Shown here in pieces: positions 6,451 to 14,578 of a stretch of 14,621 bases of DNA. The stretch is from the NCBI RefSeq assembly GCF_010892395.1, contig NZ_JAACKB010000075.1, positions 1-14,621 of the forward strand, read 5' to 3'. The notes beneath the pieces were generated by a model. It was not told where the DNA came from. It did not search any database and saw nothing but the letters and a program-made list of their open reading frames with translations. Within the stretch, counting starts at the first letter, position 1. Each line of letters starts with the position of its first letter. Both the position numbers and the translations under genes were made by a program. Origin of the DNA: Sulfurovum sp. bin170. GTDB taxonomy: Bacteria; Campylobacterota; Campylobacteria; Campylobacterales; Sulfurovaceae.

Positions 6451-7578
6451 TTAAGGCGAATCCCCATACCGATAATAAGCCGAACAAGCCCCCTCACTAC
6501 TAACCATACAACTCCCCAAAGGTCGAGACGGCTTACAAACCGTGCCAAAAACTCTACAATCTTTCGGATTGGCTTTCCCTTTCAGAATATCTCCACAGAT
6601 ACAGAGCTTATGGTCATCAATCTTAGCAGTTGACAATTTATCTCTGTATCTCACCTCGGCATCAAGATGTCTGAACGCATCTTTTAATCTGAAAGAGCTT
6701 TGAGCAATATCACCTATCCCCCTCCATCTAAAAGAGTCACTCTTTTCAAAAAACTTATCATTCAATCTTTGAGCTCTACGGTTTCCATCTTTGGTAACGC
6801 TTCTTGAGTATTGCACTTCAACTTCACATCGCTTCTCATTTATCTGTTTGAGTATCATAAAGAGGGATTCCATCATATCCACAGGTTCAAAACCACTCAC
6901 CACGACGGGTTTTTGGTAATCTCTTGGGAACTCATCGTAAATCTTACTTCCTGTTATGACACTCACATGGGCTGGTGCTATGAAAGCATCTATTTTGTTC
7001 TCTTTATCATCCAGTAGAACTTTCATCGGCTCAGGTACGGTCACATGATTGATATGAAACAGCATGTTTTTTATATCTTGAATAATGACTTGGTTGATGA
7101 GTGCAGAGGTCATGGGGGTGGTGGTTTCAAATCCGATTGCAAAAAATATAATGGTTTTATCGCTGTTCTCTTTGGCTATTTTGATAGAGTCCAGTGGAGA
7201 GTAGACAAACCTCACATCAGCACCATTGGCTCTTACATCTTGTAGGCTTGATTGGCTACCTGGAACTTTTATCATGTCTCCTAGAGTCACCAGTATGATA
7301 TTGGAGAGTTGTGCCAAAGCGATGGCGTGGTCTATTCGCTCTTTTGGCATTACACAGACAGGACATCCTGGGCCATGTATAAAGCTTATATTTGGGGGGA
7401 GTAGTTGTTTTAGTCCATATCGCATAATGGTATGGGTATGACCACCACACACCTCCATGATATTGAGTTGGCTGTTTAGTTTTTCTGCCTCTTTTGCGAT
7501 TAATTTTGCATAAGATTTTATCACCTCTGCTTGTCGAAATCCACTATAAAAATCTTTTAACTCTAGTCTATCTTTCAT
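6451..7578 (-). CDS. hypD: Hydrogenase formation protein HypD (Fe-S scaffold for Fe(CN)2CO)
   Basis: HypD forms a complex with HypC on which iron receives its CN and CO ligands before delivery to the hydrogenase large subunit. The 375-residue protein is complete. It has MEVCGGHTHT (C44) and GPGCPVCV (C72, C75), the conserved cysteine/thiol-redox motifs, then FAIGFETTTP and the central PAHVSVITG and VSGFEPVDMM segments. A C-terminal cysteine-rich region (LCICGDILKG, DCRVFGTVCKP, SCMVSSEGAC) contains the [4Fe-4S] ligands. The ATG at 7578 lies 11 bases inside the hypC frame, so translation is coupled. It is the last gene of the ATPase-hypC-hypD operon and converges on pfkA. In many related genomes hypD is followed by hypE, but here pfkA interrupts. 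Confidence 0.96.
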   Translation of the reverse strand: MKDRLELKDFYSGFRQAEVIKSYAKLIAKEAEKLNSQLNIMEVCGGHTHTIMRYGLKQLLPPNISFIHGPGCPVCVMPKERIDHAIALAQLSNIILVTLGDMIKVPGSQSSLQDVRANGADVRFVYSPLDSIKIAKENSDKTIIFFAIGFETTTPMTSALINQVIIQDIKNMLFHINHVTVPEPMKVLLDDKENKIDAFIAPAHVSVITGSKIYDEFPRDYQKPVVVSGFEPVDMMESLFMILKQINEKRCEVEVQYSRSVTKDGNRRAQRLNDKFFEKSDSFRWRGIGDIAQSSFRLKDAFRHLDAEVRYRDKLSTAKIDDHKLCICGDILKGKANPKDCRVFGTVCKPSRPLGSCMVSSEGACSAYYRYGDSP

Positions 7579-7816
7579 CCTCTGCCTCTAAAATAACCAG
7601 TATCTCTCTGTAGGTTTCAAGAGACAACAGAGCATCTTTTTCATCTATCTTATTCATAATAAATCCAATATGAATTAAAACATAATCTCCTATCTGAATA
7701 TGCTCCTCTTCTATCAAATCCAAACTTGCCTCTCTACTGACACCCATCGTATCAATGGTAGCCATATTGCTGATTTTATCTATTTTTGTTACACGACTCG
7801 GTATTGACAGACACAT
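7568..7816 (-). CDS. hypC: Hydrogenase assembly chaperone HypC
   Basis: HypC is the small chaperone that carries the Fe(CN)2CO group with HypD and binds the immature hydrogenase large subunit. The 82-residue protein begins MCLSIPSRV, with the essential Cys2, followed by the small beta-barrel sequence (ATIDTMGVSREASLDLI, IGDYVLIHIGFIMNKID) and an acidic C-terminal helix. The ATG at 7816 shares its A with the TAA stop of the upstream P-type ATPase gene (TAATG). A strong AAGGAG at 7826-7831 lies inside the ATPase coding sequence, 9 bases before the start. The stop lies 11 bases inside hypD. HypC is therefore translated from the ATPase transcript unless an internal promoter exists; I see no obvious one. 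Confidence 0.96.
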   Translation of the reverse strand: MCLSIPSRVTKIDKISNMATIDTMGVSREASLDLIEEEHIQIGDYVLIHIGFIMNKIDEKDALLSLETYREILVILEAEDER

Positions 7817-10383
7817 TATTGGAGTCTCCTTCTAACCATTTTTTCTATCTCCATGACCACCATAAGTATCAACGCGATACCCAACAGTACTCCCCATTTT
7901 TTTAAATCGACTGGCTGAACATCCAATAGAGACTGCATAAAAGGATTGTACATAGAGAAGATATGAACTCCTTGAGCGATGATAACGGAGAGCCATAAAA
8001 ACCTGTTTTTGCTATGGTCAATTTTAAAGATGGAGTTGTTTTCTGCTCTGGAGTTAAAGACATGTACATTTTCAAATAGAACCATCAACAGCAGGGTCAT
8101 ATTTCGTGCCATCTCTTCACTGTATCCATATTGGAGTAGCGTATAGAAGAGTACAAATGCCGATATTCCCATATATAGACCACCCACAATCACTCTACTA
8201 ATCATAATGGTGTTAAATATAGGCTCTTTGGGGTCTCGTGCCTCCCTTTTCAGGACACTTGGTTCAGCTTTTTCAAGTCCCAGTGCCACATCTTGAATCC
8301 CATTGGTCACCAAATTGAGCCACAACAGTTGCACAGGCAAGAGTGGTATAGGGACAAAAAATAGCATAGATAGCAGGATAAGCACAATCTCAGCAAAACC
8401 TGTAGAGATAAGGAGATGGATAACTTTTCGTATATTGTCATAAGCGACTCGTCCCTCTTCAATCCCATTAACGATAGAACCAAATGAGTCATCCGTCAAA
8501 ATCAAATCACTCGACTCTCTGGCAACATCCGTTCCACTTTTTCCCATAGATATACCGATATTGGCTCGTTTAAGTGCTGGGGCATCATTGACACCATCTC
8601 CCGTGACGGCTACAAAATGACCTAAATCTTGAAAAGTTTTAACGATGAGCTGTTTCTGTTCAGGGGAGACTCTGGCAAATACTCTTTTGTGTGCGAGTTC
8701 CTCTTTGGGTGCACCATTTTCTATCCAGTGAGCAATCGCTTGACCATCAATCACCTCATCTTTACTGATAGCAATACCAAGCTCTTTGGCAATAAAAAAA
8801 GCCGTATTGGGATGGTCACCTGTAATCATAACCACTTCGACACCCGCCTCTGAAGCTGTTTGGATAGCATCTTTGACACCCTCTCTTAGTGGGTCAATAA
8901 TGGTAGCAAAACCAAGGTAACTATAGCCATCTTTTGCCAGTTCATCCTCTTCACTTATCTTATATCCCAAAGCGATATTTCTAAACCCTCTCCCTGCCCA
9001 CAGATTGACTTGTTCCAAAACCGTGTCTGAACTATTGTCTTGAAAAGTACATTTACTTAGAATCATTTCAGGTGAGCCTTTTATAAAGTGTATCTTTTTA
9101 CCACCCAGTCTATAACTCATTGCAGAGAATTGATTTTCAGGTTCATAGGGCATCACCTCTATAGGTGTAATCTCTTTTTGCAGTTGAAAAAGTGAATCAT
9201 CTATATCAAGTGCATATCTGGCTAAGGCGACATCGACTTGGTCGCCTAAAAAATGGTACTTCGACTCCTCAACCGTGCAAGTCGATTCATTACATAGTAT
9301 GGCACATTTGAGTATATACTCATCCGTAGCTTCGGTCGCTTTATAGATTTTGGTAGGGGTGATAAACTGCTCAACGCTTAGTCGGTTTTGCGTCATCGTA
9401 CCTGTCTTGTCACTGGCAATCAGCGTACAAGACCCCAACCCCTCAATGGCTGAAAGTTTACGAACGATAACATTTCGTCTGCTCATAACCGAACTTGCCA
9501 TACTCAATGCTACCGTTATCGCAACAGGAAGACCCTCTGGAATGGTAGATACGGCAATCGCAACGGTGAGGAAAAATATATCTTTCAACTCACTCTCTTG
9601 ATAGATACCCACCATAACAATAAGCACCACAATAACGCCAATAATCTTTGCGATATTGATTGAAAACTTCTCCATGCGTAACAGCAGAGGTGGTTTAGAG
9701 ACATGAGATGAGGCAAGGAGCGAAGCAATCTTCCCCACTTCCGTCTGTTCACCTATGGCAGTCACCACACCTACAGCACGACCTTTGGTAATCATGGAAC
9801 CTGCATAGAGCATATTTTTTCTATCACCAATGGGCGTATCTATATCATCATAAACAGTATTGGCATCTTTGGTCACATCAATGGATTCCCCTGTCAGCAG
9901 TGACTCATTGACCGACAAATCATTGGTCTCAATGATTCGTATATCAGCAGGTACTTTCACCCCTGATTCAAAAAACAGTATATCCCCCACGGTAATATCT
10001 TGACTAATTAGTTCCACTTTTTCACCATCTCTCAAAACAGTCACATAGGTCTTAATCACTTTTTTAAGAGCATCAGCCTTCTGCCCTGCTGTATACTCTT
10101 GAAATGTTCCAATCAATGCATTGATAAACAGAACAGCCAGTATAAATCCACCATCCGTAAACTCTTTAATCGCAAAAGAGATAATCGTAGCAATCAATAA
10201 AACATAAATAATGGGGCTTTTGAACTGTTCAATGAAAATATCTAAAATGGTATGTTTTTTGGCATCTGGTAGAGAGTTTTGTCCATAGTGTTTATTTCTC
10301 TGGGTTGCCTCATGGGTGCTTAGTCCATCTAAGGTGCATTCTAGGTCTGTTAAAGTAGATTGGATATTTTTGGTGTAGAACAT
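7816..10383 (-). CDS. P2-type cation-transporting ATPase (Ca2+-ATPase-like), ion uncertain
   Basis: This is an inner-membrane P-type ATPase of 855 residues, full length for the P2 class. In order it shows an N-terminal cation-ATPase domain (LSTHEATQRNKHYGQNSLP), M1-M2, the actuator TGES (164-167), IPEGLP in M4 (281-286), the phosphorylation site DKTGT (D325), the nucleotide-binding KGSPE (435-439), TGDGVNDAP (594-602), and the C-terminal helices M5-M10. No CPx motif or N-terminal metal-binding domain is present, so it is not a P1B heavy-metal exporter. Compared with SERCA, the M4, M5 and M8 glutamates (E283, E665, E771) and M6 N690/T693 are kept. The M6 aspartate is replaced by Asn (NLVTNG, N694), and the M5 asparagine by Gly. 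Calcium transport is therefore not certain. It is the first gene of an operon with hypC-hypD. Confidence 0.9.
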   Translation of the reverse strand: MFYTKNIQSTLTDLECTLDGLSTHEATQRNKHYGQNSLPDAKKHTILDIFIEQFKSPIIYVLLIATIISFAIKEFTDGGFILAVLFINALIGTFQEYTAGQKADALKKVIKTYVTVLRDGEKVELISQDITVGDILFFESGVKVPADIRIIETNDLSVNESLLTGESIDVTKDANTVYDDIDTPIGDRKNMLYAGSMITKGRAVGVVTAIGEQTEVGKIASLLASSHVSKPPLLLRMEKFSINIAKIIGVIVVLIVMVGIYQESELKDIFFLTVAIAVSTIPEGLPVAITVALSMASSVMSRRNVIVRKLSAIEGLGSCTLIASDKTGTMTQNRLSVEQFITPTKIYKATEATDEYILKCAILCNESTCTVEESKYHFLGDQVDVALARYALDIDDSLFQLQKEITPIEVMPYEPENQFSAMSYRLGGKKIHFIKGSPEMILSKCTFQDNSSDTVLEQVNLWAGRGFRNIALGYKISEEDELAKDGYSYLGFATIIDPLREGVKDAIQTASEAGVEVVMITGDHPNTAFFIAKELGIAISKDEVIDGQAIAHWIENGAPKEELAHKRVFARVSPEQKQLIVKTFQDLGHFVAVTGDGVNDAPALKRANIGISMGKSGTDVARESSDLILTDDSFGSIVNGIEEGRVAYDNIRKVIHLLISTGFAEIVLILLSMLFFVPIPLLPVQLLWLNLVTNGIQDVALGLEKAEPSVLKREARDPKEPIFNTIMISRVIVGGLYMGISAFVLFYTLLQYGYSEEMARNMTLLLMVLFENVHVFNSRAENNSIFKIDHSKNRFLWLSVIIAQGVHIFSMYNPFMQSLLDVQPVDLKKWGVLLGIALILMVVMEIEKMVRRRLQ
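7826..7831 (-). promoter_or_regulatory. Ribosome binding site of hypC inside the ATPase 3' end
   Basis: AAGGAG on the minus strand, 9 bases before the hypC ATG at 7816. It lies in the last codons of the upstream ATPase gene and fixes the HypC start at MCLSIP. Confidence 0.8.
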
Positions 10384-10418
10384 GGAGTTGTTACGCTTTC
10401 ATTTATTAAACTAAAAAC

Positions 10419-10461
10419 ATTATAACACATATTATAACTGAATTCATTAAGTCTAAATCAA
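10419..10461 (-). promoter_or_regulatory. Promoter region of the ATPase-hypC-hypD operon
   Basis: Two perfect TATAAT hexamers lie on the minus strand at 10431-10436 and 10419-10424, about 50 and 38 bases before the ATPase ATG. A TTGATT at 10456-10461 lies 19 bases before the first of them and could be its -35 box. Which box is used cannot be told from sequence. The ribosome binding site before the ATG is poor. Confidence 0.6.
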
Positions 10462-10465
10462 AGAT

Positions 10466-10523
10466 GGTCGGTAAACTAACCCTACAGAATATTTAAATAT
10501 CTGTAGGGTAGATTTCATCGACC
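10466..10523. repeat. 58-bp imperfect palindrome downstream of sucD, possible terminator
   Basis: The inner part pairs perfectly over 10 bp: ACCCTACAGA (10479-10488) with TCTGTAGGGT (10500-10509), around an AT-rich centre. The pairing resumes farther out with GGTCG (10466-10470) and CGACC (10519-10523), with mismatches between. It begins about 15 bases after the sucD stop (minus strand), in the gap before the ATPase promoter. The T run on the minus strand (TTTTTTT) comes before the hairpin, not after it, so this is not a textbook intrinsic terminator. Confidence 0.6.
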
Positions 10524-10537
10524 AACAATCAAAAAAA

Positions 10538-11407
10538 TTAAGAAAGAACCTCTTTAATAGCCTTCCCAATCTCAGCAGGAGAGACAACAACTTTAACACC
10601 AACAGCCTCTAACGCTTCCATCTTCTCTTGTGCAGTTCCTGAACTACCAGAGATAATAGCTCCAGCGTGACCCATTGTTTTACCTGGAGGTGCAGTTTGA
10701 CCAGCGATAAATGCTACTACTGGTTTGGTTACATTCTCTTTGATAAATGCTGCTGCTTGGATTTCAAGGTCTCCACCGATTTCACCAATCATTACGATTG
10801 CTTCTGTCTCTGGGTCATCTTGGAACATCTGTAGAAGTTGAATGTAGCTAAGCCCGATAATTGGGTCTCCACCGATACCAACTGCCGTTGTGATTCCGAA
10901 ACCTTCGTTACATACTTGGTTTGCACCTTCGTAAGTTAATGTACCTGATTTTGAAATAAGACCAACATTACCTTTTTTGAAGATATTACCTGGCATGATA
11001 CCTATCTTACACTCTTCAGCTGTGATTACACCTGGGCAGTTTGGTCCGATTGTCATCATTCCGTGTTTTGTAGCGTGAGATTTTGCCATCTGCATATCTC
11101 TTACAGGTGCACCTTCTGTGATGATTACAGCAAGTTCGATTCCAGCCTCTGCTGCTTCCATTACCGCGTCACCCACAAATGCAGGTGGAACAAATACCAT
11201 AGATACAGTTGCCCCTGTTGCATTTACAGCATCTTTTACTGTGTTGAAAACTGGTTGACCAAGATGAGTTTGACCACCTTTACCTGGAGTTACACCACCT
11301 ACGATTTGTGTTCCATAAGCGATACACTGCTCTGCGTGGAATGTTCCCTCTTTACCTGTGAACCCTTGTACGATTACTTTTGTATCTTTGTTTACTAGAA
11401 TACTCAT
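10538..11407 (-). CDS. sucD: Succinate-CoA ligase [ADP-forming] subunit alpha
   Basis: SucD is the CoA-binding alpha subunit of succinyl-CoA synthetase, which carries the phosphohistidine that shuttles phosphate between succinate/CoA and ADP or GDP. The 289-residue protein has the N-terminal CoA-binding Rossmann domain ([33 protein letters not shown]), the middle motif [20 protein letters not shown], and the active-site loop [15 protein letters not shown] with His247, matching E. coli His246. The length equals that of the E. coli protein. The ATG at 11407 shares its A with the sucC stop (TAATG), with AAGGAG at 11415-11420 seven bases upstream inside sucC. The enzyme works reversibly, in an oxidative TCA cycle or in the reductive cycle used for carbon fixation by many Campylobacterota. 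Confidence 0.97.
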   Translation of the reverse strand: MSILVNKDTKVIVQGFTGKEGTFHAEQCIAYGTQIVGGVTPGKGGQTHLGQPVFNTVKDAVNATGATVSMVFVPPAFVGDAVMEAAEAGIELAVIITEGAPVRDMQMAKSHATKHGMMTIGPNCPGVITAEECKIGIMPGNIFKKGNVGLISKSGTLTYEGANQVCNEGFGITTAVGIGGDPIIGLSYIQLLQMFQDDPETEAIVMIGEIGGDLEIQAAAFIKENVTKPVVAFIAGQTAPPGKTMGHAGAIISGSSGTAQEKMEALEAVGVKVVVSPAEIGKAIKEVLS

Positions 11408-12582
11408 TACTTCTCTCCTTTAGCTGCTGCAACTGCTTTGGCTGCACCGTCACCCAAATCATCACCAACAATAAGGTTAGCGATATTTGCATTTTTCAAG
11501 ATTTCAGCTGCTTCTGGTGCATTTGTACCATCAAGTCTAACGATTACAGGAACATTTACATCTGTAATCTTAGTCGCTTCGATAATTCCATTTGCGAGTC
11601 TGTCACATCTTACGATTCCACCAAAAATATTAACAAAAATTGCTTTTACATTTGGATTTTGTAGGATAATCTCGAAACCTTTTGCAACAGTTTCAGCATT
11701 TGCCGAACCACCAACATCAAGGAAGTTTGCAGGTGTTCCACCCATATAGTTGATTGTATCCATTGTACCCATCGCAAGACCAGCACCGTTTACCATACAA
11801 CCGATTTCGCCATCAAGAGCAACATAGCTAAGACCATATTTAGCCGCTTCCATCTCATCTGCATCCTCTTCGGTGATGTCTCTCATGTCTGCAATGAATT
11901 TCTGTCTTCCAAGAGCAGAGTTATCAAAGCCCATTTTTCCATCAAGCGCGATAAAGTCACCCGCACCAGTTTTTACAAGTGGGTTAATCTCAATCATCTC
12001 TGCATCAGTATCCATATAGACTTTATAGATTGATGCTGCAAATTTCATCAATTTTTTCTGCTCTGCTTTATCTGTGATTCCAAGACCAAAAATAAGCTCT
12101 CTAGCGTGGAAACCTTGGAATCCAATAGCTGGGTCAATCTCTATTTTGATGATTTTCTCTGGAGTATTCTCTGCCACAGTCTCGATGTCCATACCACCCT
12201 CTGTTGAAGCCATGATAATTGGCATCTCAGCAGCACGGTCAAGTACAACAGAAAAGTAAAGCTCATCTTGGATGTCTGCACCCTCTTCGATATATACTTT
12301 GTTTACTAATTTACCCTCTGGACCTGTCTGGTGAGTTACCAAAGTCATTCCCAAAATCTCATCAGCTAGTTCTCTAACCTCATCAATCGACTTAGCTAGT
12401 TTAACACCACCACCAAGTCCTCTACCACCTGCGTGGATTTGTGCTTTTACAACCCAGATGCTACCACCTAGCTCTTCTGCATTTGCTACTGCTTGGTCGA
12501 CAGTTTCAGCGATAATACCTCTTGGTGTTGGTACACCATACTTAGCGAACACCTGTTTCGCCTGATATTCATGAATATTCAA
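11407..12582 (-). CDS. sucC: Succinate-CoA ligase [ADP-forming] subunit beta
   Basis: SucC is the nucleotide- and succinate-binding beta subunit, with an ATP-grasp fold. The 391-residue protein (E. coli about 388) begins with the conserved [19 protein letters not shown] and carries the ATP-grasp segment [20 protein letters not shown], the metal-binding EINPLV (in [11 protein letters not shown]) and the C-terminal ligase half with [10 protein letters not shown] and [11 protein letters not shown]. The start is a TTG at 12582: it encodes the first residue of the conserved N-terminus and has AGGAG at 12589-12593 six bases upstream, while no ATG lies nearby in frame. It overlaps sucD by one base and is the first gene of the pair. 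Confidence 0.97.
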   Translation of the reverse strand: MNIHEYQAKQVFAKYGVPTPRGIIAETVDQAVANAEELGGSIWVVKAQIHAGGRGLGGGVKLAKSIDEVRELADEILGMTLVTHQTGPEGKLVNKVYIEEGADIQDELYFSVVLDRAAEMPIIMASTEGGMDIETVAENTPEKIIKIEIDPAIGFQGFHARELIFGLGITDKAEQKKLMKFAASIYKVYMDTDAEMIEINPLVKTGAGDFIALDGKMGFDNSALGRQKFIADMRDITEEDADEMEAAKYGLSYVALDGEIGCMVNGAGLAMGTMDTINYMGGTPANFLDVGGSANAETVAKGFEIILQNPNVKAIFVNIFGGIVRCDRLANGIIEATKITDVNVPVIVRLDGTNAPEAAEILKNANIANLIVGDDLGDGAAKAVAAAKGEK

Positions 12583-12588
12583 TGTGGA

Positions 12589-12593
12589 CTCCT
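12589..12593 (-). promoter_or_regulatory. Ribosome binding site that fixes the TTG start of sucC
   Basis: AGGAG on the minus strand, six bases before TTG at 12582. Together with the conserved NIHEYQAK N-terminus it identifies the non-ATG start. Confidence 0.8.
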
Positions 12594-12611
12594 ATATTTA
12601 AAGTTGAAACA

Positions 12612-12640
12612 ATTATACGCAGATGTGAGGTAAACTTTAA
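12612..12640 (-). promoter_or_regulatory. Promoter of sucCD
   Basis: TATAAT on the minus strand at 12612-12617, about 30 bases before the sucC start, with a loose -35-like TTAAAG at 12635-12640 (17-base spacing). The -10 box is convincing, the -35 box weak. Confidence 0.6.
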
Positions 12641-12680
12641 TTAATACTTAATTTATCCGATATGAAAATCATGAATTGTT

Positions 12681-12712
12681 AAATATCTACACACAAAAAA
12701 AATTAGATATTT
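12681..12712. repeat. AT-rich 8-bp inverted repeat in the sucC upstream gap
   Basis: AAATATCT (12681-12688) and AGATATTT (12705-12712) are perfect inverted copies 16 bases apart, in the 258-base divergent gap between sucC and the next plus-strand gene. An operator is possible, but an 8-bp match in such AT-rich DNA can arise by chance. Apart from this dyad and the two promoters I see nothing else in the gap. Confidence 0.3.
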
Positions 12713-12788
12713 TTAATATTCTCTAAAAGATAAAATGTGTTGTTTTAGGCGTGAAGAAAAGTAACATATGCCTTTTTTTAAGCTTATA

Positions 12789-12817
12789 TTGCTAATTCAT
12801 ATAAGTTCTGCTATAGT
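12789..12817 (+). promoter_or_regulatory. Promoter of the small cysteine-containing protein gene
   Basis: TTGCTA (12789-12794) and TATAGT (12812-12817) are spaced by 17 bases, with a TG one base upstream of the -10 box (extended -10). The start codon lies about 24 bases downstream, with AAGGAAG at 12832-12838 as ribosome binding site. Confidence 0.6.
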
Positions 12818-12840
12818 TATATACACTATAAAAGGAAGTA

Positions 12841-13128
12841 ATGATGGCAGAGAATGCAACAGCGGTAGTAAGAATGGAAGAGGGTTACATGAGACTGACT
12901 TTGGAATATGATGACCCAACTTTCAAGACGGATATTTGTAAATATGTAGGTGAAGCAGAGAAAGATTTGGAGATTTATCCAGAGGTTTTACATAGACGAG
13001 ATAATCCAAAAAAGTGGTTTACAAGTATAGAGTTTTCAGGTGATGATTATATCTGTAGTCGCAGTTGTGGAGATTTTATTGAGATGGTTGTTAGTGGACT
13101 TGGAATCAAGAAGTGTATTTCTGACTAG
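12841..13128 (+). CDS. Small protein of unknown function with four cysteines
   Basis: I do not recognise this 95-residue protein. It has its own promoter and a ribosome binding site (AAGGAAG). The start may be either of two adjacent ATGs (12841, or 12844 with slightly better spacing). It has no signal peptide or membrane segment and should be cytosolic. The sequence alternates beta-like and acidic stretches: TAVVRMEEGYMRLTLEYDD, then DICKYVGEAEKDLEIYPEV, then KWFTSIEFSGDDYICSRSC, and a short tail GLGIKKCISD. The cysteines are C33, C72, C76 and C92. They do not form a CxxC zinc knuckle or a ferredoxin pattern, so metal binding is only a possibility. Coding looks real because of the clear upstream signals and isolated position. 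It stands alone between sucC (divergent) and the Fic gene, with about 65 bases before the latter. Confidence 0.75.
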   Translation: MMAENATAVVRMEEGYMRLTLEYDDPTFKTDICKYVGEAEKDLEIYPEVLHRRDNPKKWFTSIEFSGDDYICSRSCGDFIEMVVSGLGIKKCISD

Positions 13129-13151
13129 TATCATTTAAAGTAGTTTTCAGC

Positions 13152-13157
13152 TATAAT
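13152..13157 (+). promoter_or_regulatory. -10 box of the Fic gene
   Basis: TATAAT lies 36 bases upstream of the ATG at 13194, in the short gap after the small protein gene. No good -35 box is visible. The predicted transcription start falls inside the dyad at 13157-13182. Confidence 0.55.
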
Positions 13158-13182
13158 AACGCAAAAATAAAATTTTGCGTTA
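13157..13182 (+). promoter_or_regulatory. Perfect 10-bp dyad in the Fic gene leader, possible operator
   Basis: TAACGCAAAA (13157-13166) and TTTTGCGTTA (13173-13182) are exact inverted copies with a 6-base loop. The dyad begins at the last base of the -10 box and ends 11 bases before the start codon, next to the ribosome-binding AAAGAG (13183-13188). No T run follows it, which speaks against a terminator for the upstream gene. It could be a repressor site or an RNA hairpin that affects translation. Confidence 0.5.
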
Positions 13183-13193
13183 AAAGAGTCCTT

Positions 13194-14567
13194 ATGGCAA
13201 AACAAATTATAGAAAAAGCACCAACAGAGTTCAACTTCTCAACAAAAAACATAAACAAGATACACAACTTCCTCGAAGAGAATAGCCAATACAATGAGCT
13301 AATGAGATATTTCACTAAATACCAAGATGTGGACAAAAAAGGTCGTTATCTCTATTGGGATGAGTTCCGTTGGCGTGTTGAGAAAGATGATAATCCACAG
13401 ATGGCTTGGTGGGCGACAAAGATGATGCGTCTCTTTAAACTCAAACAGATTGAGATATATGACAAAGAGGAGCATCACTTTAATTTCTGTATCCCTGATT
13501 CACTTCAAGCCAAACTATATAAGATATATAACTTCTCTCGTCAAGGGATTGTCCCCACCAACTCACTAAAACAAAATTTTCTCATCTCTTCGCTTATAAT
13601 GGAAGAGGCGATTAGCAGTTCACAACTAGAGGGGGCTTCGGTTACGAGAAGAATAGCAAAGGACATGCTCTCTCGTGAGCGAAAACCTCGCAGTGAGGAT
13701 GAGCAGATGATACTCAACAACTATCTTTTGATGAAAGAGCTAAAGATAGTCAAAAATGAGGAGTTGACCATTGATATGATTCTCTCTTTTCACAAGATAG
13801 CTACTCTAAATAGCAGTGAGAATGGTGTAATCCCTGGGCAATTTCGTGAGGATAATGATATATTTATTAGTAGTGGGCGAGATGGGGAGGTAGTTCATCA
13901 ACCACCATGCTACACGCAAATCCCAGAGCGACTAGCCAAAATCTGTATCTTTGCCAATGAGCAACATGATGGAGAGCATGGGTCTGTTTTTATCGACCCT
14001 GTGGTCAAAGCAATTATCTTGCATTTTATGATAGGTTATGAACACCCTTTCTCTGATGGTAATGGACGGACTGCTAGAGCGATTTTCTATTGGTATATGC
14101 TCAAAAATGGATTTGACTATTTTGAGTATATCTCTATCTCTAAGTTTCTTAAAGAGGCTCCAAAAAAGTACGGAATGAGTTATCTATATAGTGAGATAGA
14201 TGATAATGATTTGACCTATTTTATCTATTATCAGGTTGAGGTGATTTTAAGGGCTGTGAATGAGCTACTTAGTTATCTACAAGCCAAGAGCCGTGAGTTT
14301 GAGGAGATTGCTATGCTACTTTCAGGCTCAAAAATAGGTGAAAAGCTTAATTTTGTGCAGAAAGATATTGTGAAAAAGGCTCTCAAAACCCCAGGGCGAA
14401 TTTTTACGGCAAAGGAGATTTCTGTGGATTATGATGTTTCGGCTAATTCGGCTCGGAAGTATTTGAATGAGTTGGCGAAGTATAAGATACTGATTAATTC
14501 TAAGAGTGGAAAGACGATTGTTTATATTGCTCATTCTGATATTAAAGTGGTATTATTAGACAGTTAG
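13194..14567 (+). CDS. Class II Fic-domain protein (probable AMPylator) with C-terminal winged-helix-like region
   Basis: Fic proteins usually transfer AMP from ATP to a hydroxyl side chain of a target protein. This 457-residue protein shows the full active-site motif HPFSDGNGRTAR (284-295) with catalytic His284. About 140 residues earlier it has the inhibitory helix motif S-x-x-x-E-G (SSQLEG, 142-147; Glu146), upstream in the same chain, which defines class II (auto-inhibited) Fic proteins. The flap region precedes the core (GQFREDNDIFI, near 215-225). The N-terminal 120 residues include a tryptophan-rich segment (YLYWDEFRWRVE, AWWATKMMRL). The C-terminal 65 residues (RIFTAKEISVDYDVSANSARKYLNELAKYKIL) look like a winged helix. 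The start is ATG at 13194 with AAAGAG upstream. The target is unknown. A further gene starts 11 bases after its stop. Confidence 0.9.
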   Translation: MAKQIIEKAPTEFNFSTKNINKIHNFLEENSQYNELMRYFTKYQDVDKKGRYLYWDEFRWRVEKDDNPQMAWWATKMMRLFKLKQIEIYDKEEHHFNFCIPDSLQAKLYKIYNFSRQGIVPTNSLKQNFLISSLIMEEAISSSQLEGASVTRRIAKDMLSRERKPRSEDEQMILNNYLLMKELKIVKNEELTIDMILSFHKIATLNSSENGVIPGQFREDNDIFISSGRDGEVVHQPPCYTQIPERLAKICIFANEQHDGEHGSVFIDPVVKAIILHFMIGYEHPFSDGNGRTARAIFYWYMLKNGFDYFEYISISKFLKEAPKKYGMSYLYSEIDDNDLTYFIYYQVEVILRAVNELLSYLQAKSREFEEIAMLLSGSKIGEKLNFVQKDIVKKALKTPGRIFTAKEISVDYDVSANSARKYLNELAKYKILINSKSGKTIVYIAHSDIKVVLLDS

Positions 14568-14578
14568 AAAGGAAGAAG

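Noticed and set aside
11063..11749. Plus-strand open frames opposite sucD and sucC, including a cysteine-rich one.
   Set aside because: The cysteines come from antisense reading of common codons in sucD. Both real genes are full length with all motifs.
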